Assembly: GCA_965203615.1 (NCBI GenBank)
Contig: OZ241900.1
Location: 2,604,001 to 2,668,000, forward strand
DNA from: VXNE01 sp965203615
Lineage (GTDB): Bacteria > Pseudomonadota > Gammaproteobacteria > Pseudomonadales > Azotimanducaceae
Direction of reading: 5' to 3'
DNA length: 64,000 bases
A program made the translations under genes and the position numbers. Shown here piece after piece: positions 33,943-41,628 of the stretch. The notes beneath the pieces were generated by a model, which ran no database searches, was not told where the DNA came from, and saw only the letters and a program-made list of their open reading frames with translations. Numbering within the stretch: the stretch's first letter is position 1; every line of letters starts with the position of its first letter.

Positions 33943-35044
33943 GATGCCCACTGCGTTGTCCAGTGGGCTGGCGATTCTGCTTGCCCTTTCCGCCTGCAAC
34001 GATCCCCGGGACCCGGTCCATTCGGGAGAGTTGCGTGTTGCGACGCTGCTCGGCGAAACGCTCGAATCGGGATTTGTTACCGCCGACAGTGTGCGGCCGT
34101 TCGAGTTTCCGCGCGACCACGGCGCCCATCCCCGTTTTCGCCAGGAGTGGTGGTACCTCACCGCGGCTCTCGAAGACGCGGCGGGCGGCGAATACGGTGC
34201 GCAGTTCACGCTCTTTCGCCGGGCCGTGTCGGCGGAGGCCGGGGATGGTCCCTGGCGCTCGGGGCAGGCATACCTCGGCCACTTCGCGCTGACCGATGTC
34301 GAACGCGAACAACATGTCGAAGCCGAGCGTTTCGCGCGCGGCCACCCTCGCCTCGCCGGGGTTCGCGCCACGCCCTTCGCCGCATGGATCGATGGCTGGC
34401 GTCTCGAGTCGACGGGTGATGCGACCTGGCCCATGCGTCTGCAGGCGCAGGACGGGACGTTCGGCGCCGACCTGGCCTTAAGCGATACGCGCCCGCCGGT
34501 GCCGCAGGGCGATCGGGGACTGTCGGTCAAGGGTCCCGGTGCGGCGTCCTACTACTATTCGGTGCCGCGCATCACCGTCGAAGGAGTGCTTCACTTCGGT
34601 GATCGGGAAGTCGAGGTCGCGGGTCGCGGCTGGTTCGATCGGGAGTGGAGTACCAGCGGTCTCGATGCCGAGCAGATCGGCTGGGACTGGTTCGCGCTGC
34701 AGCTCGACGATGGCCGCAGCCTCATGCTGTTCCAGATCCGGCGCCGGGACGGCGCGCGCGGCGCGTACGATCAGGGCATCCTGGTGTCCCCCGACGGCGG
34801 TGCGCGGACATTGGAAAGCTCCGACTTCGCGCTATCGCCGGAACGTGTCTGGCGCGACGACAGGGGCACGCGGTGGCCTGTCCGCTGGCGAGTCGCTGTC
34901 GGCGATGAGGTGTTCGTCGTCGATGCGTCGCTCGAGGACCAGGTCATGGATACGTCCATTCGTTACTGGGAGGGTCTGGTCCGGGTTTCCGATACCGCGG
35001 CCAGGGACCTGGGAAGGGGCTACATGGAATTGACGGGGTACTGA
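33929..35044 (+). CDS. AttH/CrtC-like lipocalin lipoprotein
   Basis: The protein is 371 aa from a GTG at 33929, which overlaps the permease end. This start gives an Arg in the signal peptide n-region, which the ATG at 33944 would lack. The lipobox is L-S-A-C. The mature protein has the hydroxyneurosporene-synthase/AttH pattern F-R-Q-E-W-W-Y-L-T and, in the second half, G-W-F-D-R-E-W-S-T-S. It matches the AttH part of AttEFGH-type ABC systems, whose substrate is not known, and it completes the operon with the ATPase and permease. Confidence 0.9.
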   Translation: MQFFRMPTALSSGLAILLALSACNDPRDPVHSGELRVATLLGETLESGFVTADSVRPFEFPRDHGAHPRFRQEWWYLTAALEDAAGGEYGAQFTLFRRAVSAEAGDGPWRSGQAYLGHFALTDVEREQHVEAERFARGHPRLAGVRATPFAAWIDGWRLESTGDATWPMRLQAQDGTFGADLALSDTRPPVPQGDRGLSVKGPGAASYYYSVPRITVEGVLHFGDREVEVAGRGWFDREWSTSGLDAEQIGWDWFALQLDDGRSLMLFQIRRRDGARGAYDQGILVSPDGGARTLESSDFALSPERVWRDDRGTRWPVRWRVAVGDEVFVVDASLEDQVMDTSIRYWEGLVRVSDTAARDLGRGYMELTGY

Positions 35045-35220
35045 ATGGTCACGCGGCGGGATCGGACAGGCAATGGCGGACGGGCGGTTGCGTCATGTCC
35101 TGGCGCTGTCCGCGCTGAGCCGCGTATATGACCTGTTCGACTGACCGACCGCACGTTGGACACTGGAAAAGCGGGGCGCTGCCCGGTATTTTGCGCCATT
35201 CGTATTGCGTCCGGTTAGCC

Positions 35221-37050
35221 ATGAGCGAAAACGCTTCCGACCGAACACGCGACTTCCTCGGCTCCGGCAAGCCGCTGCGGAACGCCAAGAAGCTCCGCTG
35301 GGACGACCATGGCGGCATGCTGCGCCAGATCATGCTCGACGGCTCTCCGGACCTGGTGTTCCTGCTCGGTACCGACGGCCGCTTCCTTTTCATCAACGAT
35401 GCCGTGGCGCGCCTGCTCGGCTACGCAAAGGACGGATTGCTCGGCCGACACTATTCGCGCATCGTGCTCGACGACGACCTGGAGTTGGCGCGCAACCTGT
35501 TCACGGTGCGGTCCGGCGGCGTTCAGGAAGCCGAGCTCAGGCTGCGCCTGCATCCGAGCAGGGCGGGACCGCGTCCCGCGCAGTCGACCACGGTCTGGAC
35601 CGAGATCAAGGTGTCGCATCTCGACACGGACAGCGGGCTCACCGCGATCTTCGCCACGGCGCGGGACATCTCGGAGCGCCGCGAAGCGCAGCAGTCACTG
35701 GTCTTTCACGCGCATCACGACTGGCTGACGCACCTGCCGAACCGGGTGCTGCTGGACGACCGCCTCGACCTGGCGATAGCGCAGGCCCGGCGCGACAGCC
35801 GGCGCCTGGCGGTGATATTCCTGGATCTCGACCGATTCAAGCTGGTCAACGACCAGTACGGCCACACGGTCGGCGACCGGCTCCTGCAGGCGGTGGCCAA
35901 ACGCCTGCAGAATTGCCTGGGACAGGGCGACACGATCTCCCGCGTTGGCGGTGACGAGTTCGCGCTGCTGTTGCCGGACATGTTCTCGAAACGTGATGCG
36001 GTCAGCATCGTGCGCAGAGTCGTGCGACGCATCCGCAATCCGTTCATCGTCGACGGCAACGAGTTCAACGTGAGCGCCAGCATCGGCATTGCCATGTACC
36101 CCGAGTCGGGGGGTACGGCGGAAGCGCTGCTGCAGAGCGCCGACATCGCCATGTACCGCGTCAAGAATCGAGGCGGAAACGGCTACCGCTTCTTCGCCGG
36201 GGCCATGAACCGGCGCCTTTCCAGGCGCTTCATCATGGAACGCGAATTGCGCACGGCATTGGCGGAGGATGCCTTGTCGGTGCACTACCAGCCCCGCGTG
36301 CATCTCGAGAGCGGCACCATCGTCGGGGTCGAAGCGCTGGCGCGATGGGATCGGCCGTCGAGCGGTTCGCCGAACGGCCCGCCGGAGGGCATCGTCGAGG
36401 CGAACGCGTTCCTGCCGGTCGCCGAGGAAACCGGGCTCATCGGCGAGATAGACGCGTGGGTGCAGCGTCGCGCATTCGAGGACGCGGCGCGCTGGCGCGC
36501 GGCGGGTTTCAGCCCCTGCCTCTCGGTCAATGCGTCTCCGCAGCAGATTGAGGGCGGCGACTTCGTGCAGCACATCGACGACCTCCTCAAGGTCACCGGA
36601 TTGCCGCCCCATGCCCTGGCGCTGGAAATCACGGAGGAGGCGCTGACACGCGACATCGAGGCGGCGGTACCGAAGCTCGACTACCTGCGGCGGCGCGGCG
36701 TGCGCATCGTCATCGACGACTTCGGTGCGGGCTATTCGTCCCTGAGTCACCTGCGCCGTTTTCCGATCGACGCGTTGAAGCTGGATCACCGTTTCGTCAG
36801 CGGCATCGAGGCCGGATACACGAACATCGTGGAGGCCATCGCCGGGATCGCGCGCGGATTGCGTCTCGACCTCATGGCGGAGGGAGTCGAGACCCGGCGA
36901 CAGGTCGCCTACCTGCGCGAGCACGGGTGCATGGAAGCGCAGGGGTTCCTGTTCAGCCGCCCCATGCCGGCCGAAGAGATGACCGCCGTCCTGCGCGCGG
37001 AACCCTACCGGTCTCTACACACCATCGGCGACGCACCAACGGCGCGCTGA
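35221..37050 (+). CDS. PAS-GGDEF-EAL cyclic-di-GMP signalling protein
   Basis: The protein is 609 aa from the ATG at 35221. A PAS domain spans ~35-165 (L-V-F-L-L-G-T-D-G-R-F-L-F-I-N-D). The GGDEF domain spans ~175-335 with an intact R-V-G-G-D-E-F (diguanylate cyclase site). The EAL domain spans ~345-600 with V-G-V-E-A-L-A-R-W and D-D-F-G-A-G-Y-S-S-L (phosphodiesterase). Both catalytic motifs look intact, so it could make or break c-di-GMP. No membrane segments are visible. Confidence 0.95.
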   Translation: MSENASDRTRDFLGSGKPLRNAKKLRWDDHGGMLRQIMLDGSPDLVFLLGTDGRFLFINDAVARLLGYAKDGLLGRHYSRIVLDDDLELARNLFTVRSGGVQEAELRLRLHPSRAGPRPAQSTTVWTEIKVSHLDTDSGLTAIFATARDISERREAQQSLVFHAHHDWLTHLPNRVLLDDRLDLAIAQARRDSRRLAVIFLDLDRFKLVNDQYGHTVGDRLLQAVAKRLQNCLGQGDTISRVGGDEFALLLPDMFSKRDAVSIVRRVVRRIRNPFIVDGNEFNVSASIGIAMYPESGGTAEALLQSADIAMYRVKNRGGNGYRFFAGAMNRRLSRRFIMERELRTALAEDALSVHYQPRVHLESGTIVGVEALARWDRPSSGSPNGPPEGIVEANAFLPVAEETGLIGEIDAWVQRRAFEDAARWRAAGFSPCLSVNASPQQIEGGDFVQHIDDLLKVTGLPPHALALEITEEALTRDIEAAVPKLDYLRRRGVRIVIDDFGAGYSSLSHLRRFPIDALKLDHRFVSGIEAGYTNIVEAIAGIARGLRLDLMAEGVETRRQVAYLREHGCMEAQGFLFSRPMPAEEMTAVLRAEPYRSLHTIGDAPTAR

Positions 37051-37072
37051 TCCGAATACTCGCCATAAGCAG

Positions 37073-38317
37073 ATGAAACGGCCCCAGAAACCCGGCTTCA
37101 CCACATCCATCGTTCACTCCGACCGGTGGGACCCGATTGAGCACGGCTCCATGCACAAGCCCGTGCATTCCACCGTGGCGTACGGCTACGAACAAACCAG
37201 TGACCTGGTGGGCGTGTTCCAGGGCACGCACCCGGGTTACGCCTACAGCCGCCAGGTCAATCCGACCGTAACTGCCCTGGAGCGCAAGCTCGATCGCATG
37301 GAGCGCGGCATCGCCACCGTCTGCTTCGGCACCGGCATGGGCGCCATCGGTTCCATCATGTTTTCGCTGCTCCGGCGCGGCGACCACATCGTTTCGAGCT
37401 GGTTCCTGTTCGGCAACACGAACAGTCTTTTTCGAAGCTTCGAGGCCCAGGGGCTTGAGGTCACCTTTGTCGATGCGACGGATGTTGACCTTGTCGCCGA
37501 GGCGATTCGGCCGGAAACGAAGATGGTATTCGTCGAGACGATCGCCAACCCGGCTACGCAGGTGAGCGACATGGAGAGGATCGGCGCACTGTGCCGCGAG
37601 CGCGGGATCGTGTACGTGGTCGACAACACCATGACCTCGCCGTGGCTGTTTCAGCCCGTTGACGTGGACGCCAGCCTGATCGTCAACAGTCTCACCAAGT
37701 ACATCGGCGGACACGGTAACGCCCTGGGCGGCGCCGTGACGGAAACCGGGCTGTTCGACTGGACGACGTTCGACAACATCTATCCGGAATACCAGAGCGG
37801 CGATCCCCACCGCTGGGGCATCCAGCAGCTCCGCAAGAAGGGACTGCGCGACTTCGGCGCCGCGCTCGGGCCGGAAGCGGCGCATCACCTTGCGGTGGGT
37901 TCGGAAACCCTGGCGCTCAGGATGGAACGGCAGTGCGACAACACTGCGGCGCTGGTGCAATACCTCGATGCCCACGACCGCGTTTCGAAGGTGTATTACC
38001 CGGGCCTCCCGGACCACCCGCAGCATGCACTGGCGTCGAGACTGTTTCGCCGGCCGGGCGCGATATTCAGCTTCGAGTTGACCGGTGACCTGGACCCCTT
38101 TGCGTTCCTCGACCGCCTGGACATCGTCGTGAAATCGACCAATCTGGGAGACAATAGAACGCTTGCCATCCCGGTCGCCCACACGATCTATTTCGAGCTG
38201 GGTCCCGAACGGCGCGCGAGCATGGGCATCGCGGACTCGCTGATTCGTATCTCGGTCGGCATAGAAGACGTGGACGACCTCCTGCGCGATTTCGAGGGGG
38301 CGTTGGCGGGGGGATAG
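37073..38317 (+). CDS. cystathionine gamma-synthase/gamma-lyase family PLP enzyme
   Basis: This 414-aa fold-type I enzyme is of the Cys/Met metabolism family. Y-S-R-Q-V-N-P-T (~60-67) is the conserved substrate-side motif, V-D-N-T-M-T-S-P-W precedes it in the active site, and the PLP lysine lies in N-S-L-T-K-Y-I-G-G-H. Members make cystathionine, add sulfide to O-acetylhomoserine or cleave methionine; sequence alone does not decide. MetR is encoded 20 kb away, so sulfur amino acid metabolism fits. Confidence 0.92.
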   Translation: MKRPQKPGFTTSIVHSDRWDPIEHGSMHKPVHSTVAYGYEQTSDLVGVFQGTHPGYAYSRQVNPTVTALERKLDRMERGIATVCFGTGMGAIGSIMFSLLRRGDHIVSSWFLFGNTNSLFRSFEAQGLEVTFVDATDVDLVAEAIRPETKMVFVETIANPATQVSDMERIGALCRERGIVYVVDNTMTSPWLFQPVDVDASLIVNSLTKYIGGHGNALGGAVTETGLFDWTTFDNIYPEYQSGDPHRWGIQQLRKKGLRDFGAALGPEAAHHLAVGSETLALRMERQCDNTAALVQYLDAHDRVSKVYYPGLPDHPQHALASRLFRRPGAIFSFELTGDLDPFAFLDRLDIVVKSTNLGDNRTLAIPVAHTIYFELGPERRASMGIADSLIRISVGIEDVDDLLRDFEGALAGG

Positions 38318-38353
38318 GCAACACAATCATCGCGAATCGAAATGGAAGAACCC

Positions 38354-39286
38354 ATGCAACTTGTACTGGAAACCGATCTCGGCCTACCCAATCGCCGCTC
38401 TGGCAAGGTCAGGGATCTCTACGATGTCACGCTGCCCGGCGGCGATCCGGGTCTCTTGATCGTCGCCACGGATCGTATCAGCGCGTTCGATGTCGTCATG
38501 CAGAACGGATTGCCCGGCAAGGGCGTGGTGCTGACGCAGATATCGCGGTTCTGGTTCGAGCGGTTCGGCGACAGCTTCGGCCATCACCTCATTTCAACCG
38601 ATCCCGCCGACGTGCCGGGCCTGACGGCCGAAGAACGCGCGACCCTGCGCGGACGCATCATGTTGTGCCGGGCCTGCGACGTCATTCCGGTGGAGTGCAT
38701 CGCCCGCGGATACATCACCGGCAGCGGATGGCGGGACTACCAGCGAACGGGTGCGGTCTGCGGCATACCGCTTCCCGAGGGGCTGCAGAATTCCTCGCGC
38801 CTGGAAGAGCCGCTCTTCACGCCCTCGACCAAGGCGGAGGCCGGCCTGCACGACGAGAACATCTCATTCGAGCAGGGCGCGGAACTCGTCGGCGAGGAGA
38901 CCATGCAGTGGCTCTCCGACGCCACCCTGCGCCTGTACTCGGAAGCCAGCGCCTACGCGCGGGAACGAGGCATCATCCTGGCGGACACCAAGTTTGAGTT
39001 CGGTCGCCTGGACGGACAGTCCGAACCCATTCTCATCGACGAGATATTCACCCCGGACAGTTCACGGTTCTGGCCTGCGGATCAATGGCAACCGGGACGG
39101 GAACAGGAGAGCTTCGACAAGCAGTACGTGCGCAACTACCTGGAGACGGTGGTGGACGCTGGCGAATGGGACAAGACCCCGCCAGGGCCGAAACTGCCCG
39201 ACGATGTCGTCGAGAACAGCATCGCGCGCTATCTCGAAGCCTACGAAAGACTTACCGGCGCACCGCTCGATCCGGCAGCCGCATAG
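38354..39286 (+). CDS. purC: SAICAR synthase (purine biosynthesis)
   Basis: The protein is 310 aa from the ATG at 38354, which has GGAAG five bases upstream; the in-frame ATG at 38342 is an alternative. G-K-V-R-D-L-Y-D-V, T-D-R-I-S-A-F-D, C-I-A-R-G-Y-I-T-G-S-G and L-A-D-T-K-F-E-F-G are all PurC blocks. It joins aspartate to CAIR with ATP. It is the long form of PurC (about 300 aa), not the ~237-aa E. coli type. Confidence 0.96.
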   Translation: MQLVLETDLGLPNRRSGKVRDLYDVTLPGGDPGLLIVATDRISAFDVVMQNGLPGKGVVLTQISRFWFERFGDSFGHHLISTDPADVPGLTAEERATLRGRIMLCRACDVIPVECIARGYITGSGWRDYQRTGAVCGIPLPEGLQNSSRLEEPLFTPSTKAEAGLHDENISFEQGAELVGEETMQWLSDATLRLYSEASAYARERGIILADTKFEFGRLDGQSEPILIDEIFTPDSSRFWPADQWQPGREQESFDKQYVRNYLETVVDAGEWDKTPPGPKLPDDVVENSIARYLEAYERLTGAPLDPAAA

Positions 39287-39304
39287 GCCGGGGCGTCCTG
39301 GACC

Positions 39305-39622
39305 ATGGACTGGGACGAGTACAAGAAACGTTGCGACGAGCCTCACGTCGTATCGCGCTGGATGCTCGAACGCACGGCAGAGCTGGTTGATCCCGGGTTG
39401 GCCGAACATCTGATCTCGGCGACGTTTGGGGGAGCGCTTCCCAAACCGGAGAGCCACAAGGGCGGTCCCGACACCGACATGTTCGAACTGCATCTCGACG
39501 ACGCCGTCGCGGATGGGATTCTCGCCGCCGTGGAACGCGCGCACGCGGAAGAGCGTACGGGACACCAGAAACTGCGCGGGTTCGTCGCGGCGTGGCGGGA
39601 ATACGGACGACGTACCATCTGA
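39305..39622 (+). CDS. conserved hypothetical protein
   Basis: This 105-aa soluble protein is rich in charged residues and predicted mostly helical, with W-D-E-Y-K-K-R-C-D-E-P-H at the start and W-R-E-Y-G-R-R at the end. I recognise no domain. It begins 18 bp after purC on the same strand and is probably co-transcribed. Codon and GC pattern match neighbouring core genes, which supports it being real. Confidence 0.7.
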   Translation: MDWDEYKKRCDEPHVVSRWMLERTAELVDPGLAEHLISATFGGALPKPESHKGGPDTDMFELHLDDAVADGILAAVERAHAEERTGHQKLRGFVAAWREYGRRTI

Positions 39623-39682
39623 GACCGCTTCCATCCCGTCCGGTGTCGTATGCTTGGTGGCTCGGGTGCCGTCGAGAATGCC

Positions 39683-41530
39683 ATGCCAGACTACGCGACC
39701 GGTCGAGCGCGCCCGAAGCTGCACGAGGCGCTCCTCGCGTTGACCGTCGACCAACTCCGTCCCGTGATGGATCTGCTACCGGTCGAGAAGCCGCTGCCGA
39801 CGCGCAAGCTCGACATGGTCGAGTTCATCGAGGGTCAGCTCGCAGGGGATCGGCTAATGGAGATCTGGGGAAACCTCGATCCAGACCAGCAAATGGCCGT
39901 CCGGGAAGCCGTGCACGGGAACGGTTCCCTCGATCGGAGCCAGTTCAAGGCGAAACACGGCGTTGTGCCGGCCGGCTTGGGGAAACTCGGCTACAGGGAG
40001 TCTTCGCTGCTGCGCCTGTTCGTTTATCCCTACGGCCGCTACGGCGCACCAACCCACGTACCGCCGGACCTTGCGACGCGCCTGCGCGCGTTCGTTGAAC
40101 CGCCGCCGCGAGTAGCGGTGGAGGTGATCGACCCATTGCCCGAAACCGTGGCCTTGGCCCGACGCGCTCATGTGCCGAACGGTGAAGACCGTTCCGGCGA
40201 CGAAACGGTGCTAATCAGGCGGGACATGGAACTGGCCGCCTCGCAGGATCTGAAGGCGGTGCTGCGCCTCGTTCAGGGCGGTGCCGTTGCCGTCAGCGCG
40301 AAGACGCGACGGGCCTCCGCGGCCGCCATGCGGCGCATTGCCGGGGTGTTGTCGGACGGCGACTTCTTCGACCCGTTGGAGAAGAAGAAAAAGAGTTGGG
40401 ATCAGGTGCCGGGTGTTGTGCGGGCGTTCGCCTGGCCGTGGCTGGTGCAGGCGGCGAAGCTTGTCCGGCTGCGAGGGTCCAGACTGGAGTTGACGAAGGC
40501 GGGTCGCGCTGCCCTCGCGGAACCCGCGGCGCAGACGTTGCGGGACGCTTGGGAACGCTGGGTATATTCCGATCTTCTGGATGAGTTCAATCGCATCGAC
40601 GACATCAAGGGTCAGTTTCGCGGCAAGGGCAAGCGGTCGATGACGGCTGCCGTCGAACGGCGCCGCGTGATCGCGGATGCCCTGGCGGAATGTCCCGTAG
40701 GTCGGTGGATACACGTCGACGAGTTCATCCGTTTCATGCAGGCGGTGCCTTTCCACTTCGAGGTCACCGAAGATCCTTGGCGCCTGTACATCCTGGACCA
40801 GGAGTACGGGAGCTTGGGCTACGACAGCTATCACAACTGGGAGATTGTGCAGGGGCGTTATCTTCTGTGTGTGCTGTTCGAATACGCCTCGACACTCGGC
40901 ATGGTGGATGTCGCCTACGTGCATCCGAAGGGCGCGCGGCGCGACTTCAGGCACATGTGGGGCACCGACGACTTGGGCTATCTCAGCCGCTACGACGGCC
41001 TGATGTACTTTCGACTGAACGCTCTCGGGGCCTATTGTCTCGGCGTGGCGGATACTTACGAAACCGGCTGGGGGCAGGCGAATACGTCGCTCAGCGTGTT
41101 CCCCGACCGGCGCGTGCGGTTGAACGGTGCGCTCTCCGCCGAGGAACGTCTGTTGCTGGCAACCTACGCCGTCGCCGAGACGGACCGGACCTGGCGGCTC
41201 GACGGCGACAGGATCCTGTCCGCCCTGGAGAACGGCGCCGGGGAGGGAGAACTGCGCCGATTTCTGACCGAGCGGGACGATCAGCCTCTGCCGGAGACCG
41301 TCGAGGGTTTCCTGCGCGGCATCGAACGCGGCGCATCGGCGCTGAAAACCGGCGGCACGGCGCTCTTGATCGAATGCGCGGACGCGGAAATCGCGGCCCG
41401 AGTCGTAGCGGACAGCAGGCTCGCGAAACTGTGCCTGCTCGCCGGCGACCGACATCTCGTCGTCAAGACGAGGTCCGAGAGAGCATTCCGCAAGGCGTTG
41501 CATGCGTTGGGCTACGGCGTACGGGAGTGA
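39683..41530 (+). CDS. protein with XPB/Ssl2 helicase-associated domain, no helicase motor
   Basis: The protein is 615 aa from the ATG at 39683. The C-terminal ~250 residues (L-P-E-T-V-E-G-F-L, then I-A-A-R-V-V-A-D-S-R-L, K-L-C-L-L-A-G-D-R-H-L-V-V) resemble the helicase-associated domain found beside XPB helicases in actinobacteria. The N-terminal half has SAP-like and winged-helix-like segments (L-R-P-V-M-D-L-L-P, T-K-A-G-R-A-A-L). No Walker motifs are present, so it is not itself a helicase. A role in transcription-linked repair is inferred. Confidence 0.65.
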   Translation: MPDYATGRARPKLHEALLALTVDQLRPVMDLLPVEKPLPTRKLDMVEFIEGQLAGDRLMEIWGNLDPDQQMAVREAVHGNGSLDRSQFKAKHGVVPAGLGKLGYRESSLLRLFVYPYGRYGAPTHVPPDLATRLRAFVEPPPRVAVEVIDPLPETVALARRAHVPNGEDRSGDETVLIRRDMELAASQDLKAVLRLVQGGAVAVSAKTRRASAAAMRRIAGVLSDGDFFDPLEKKKKSWDQVPGVVRAFAWPWLVQAAKLVRLRGSRLELTKAGRAALAEPAAQTLRDAWERWVYSDLLDEFNRIDDIKGQFRGKGKRSMTAAVERRRVIADALAECPVGRWIHVDEFIRFMQAVPFHFEVTEDPWRLYILDQEYGSLGYDSYHNWEIVQGRYLLCVLFEYASTLGMVDVAYVHPKGARRDFRHMWGTDDLGYLSRYDGLMYFRLNALGAYCLGVADTYETGWGQANTSLSVFPDRRVRLNGALSAEERLLLATYAVAETDRTWRLDGDRILSALENGAGEGELRRFLTERDDQPLPETVEGFLRGIERGASALKTGGTALLIECADAEIAARVVADSRLAKLCLLAGDRHLVVKTRSERAFRKALHALGYGVRE

Positions 41531-41548
41531 GGTGGGGCGCAGGCCGCG

Positions 41549-41570
41549 CCCTGGTTGGTCTCCACCAGGG
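41549..41570. terminator. hairpin between convergent genes (41530 and 41629)
   Basis: CCCTGGT (41549-41555) pairs with ACCAGGG (41564-41570) around an 8-nt loop, in the 98-bp gap between two convergent genes. No T-run follows on either strand, so it is at best a weak bidirectional terminator. Confidence 0.4.
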
Positions 41571-41628
41571 AACAGTCGTTTCCCCGAACCCGAATAGCCC
41601 TTCGTGCGCTTCCTGACAGGAGCGAGTC

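Noticed and set aside
35049..35222. possible 57-aa minus-strand protein with one C-P-T-C pair
   Set aside because: The sequence looks somewhat protein-like, but it has only one CxxC pair, no ribosome site, and its ATG shares bases with the GGDEF-EAL start. The evidence is too thin.
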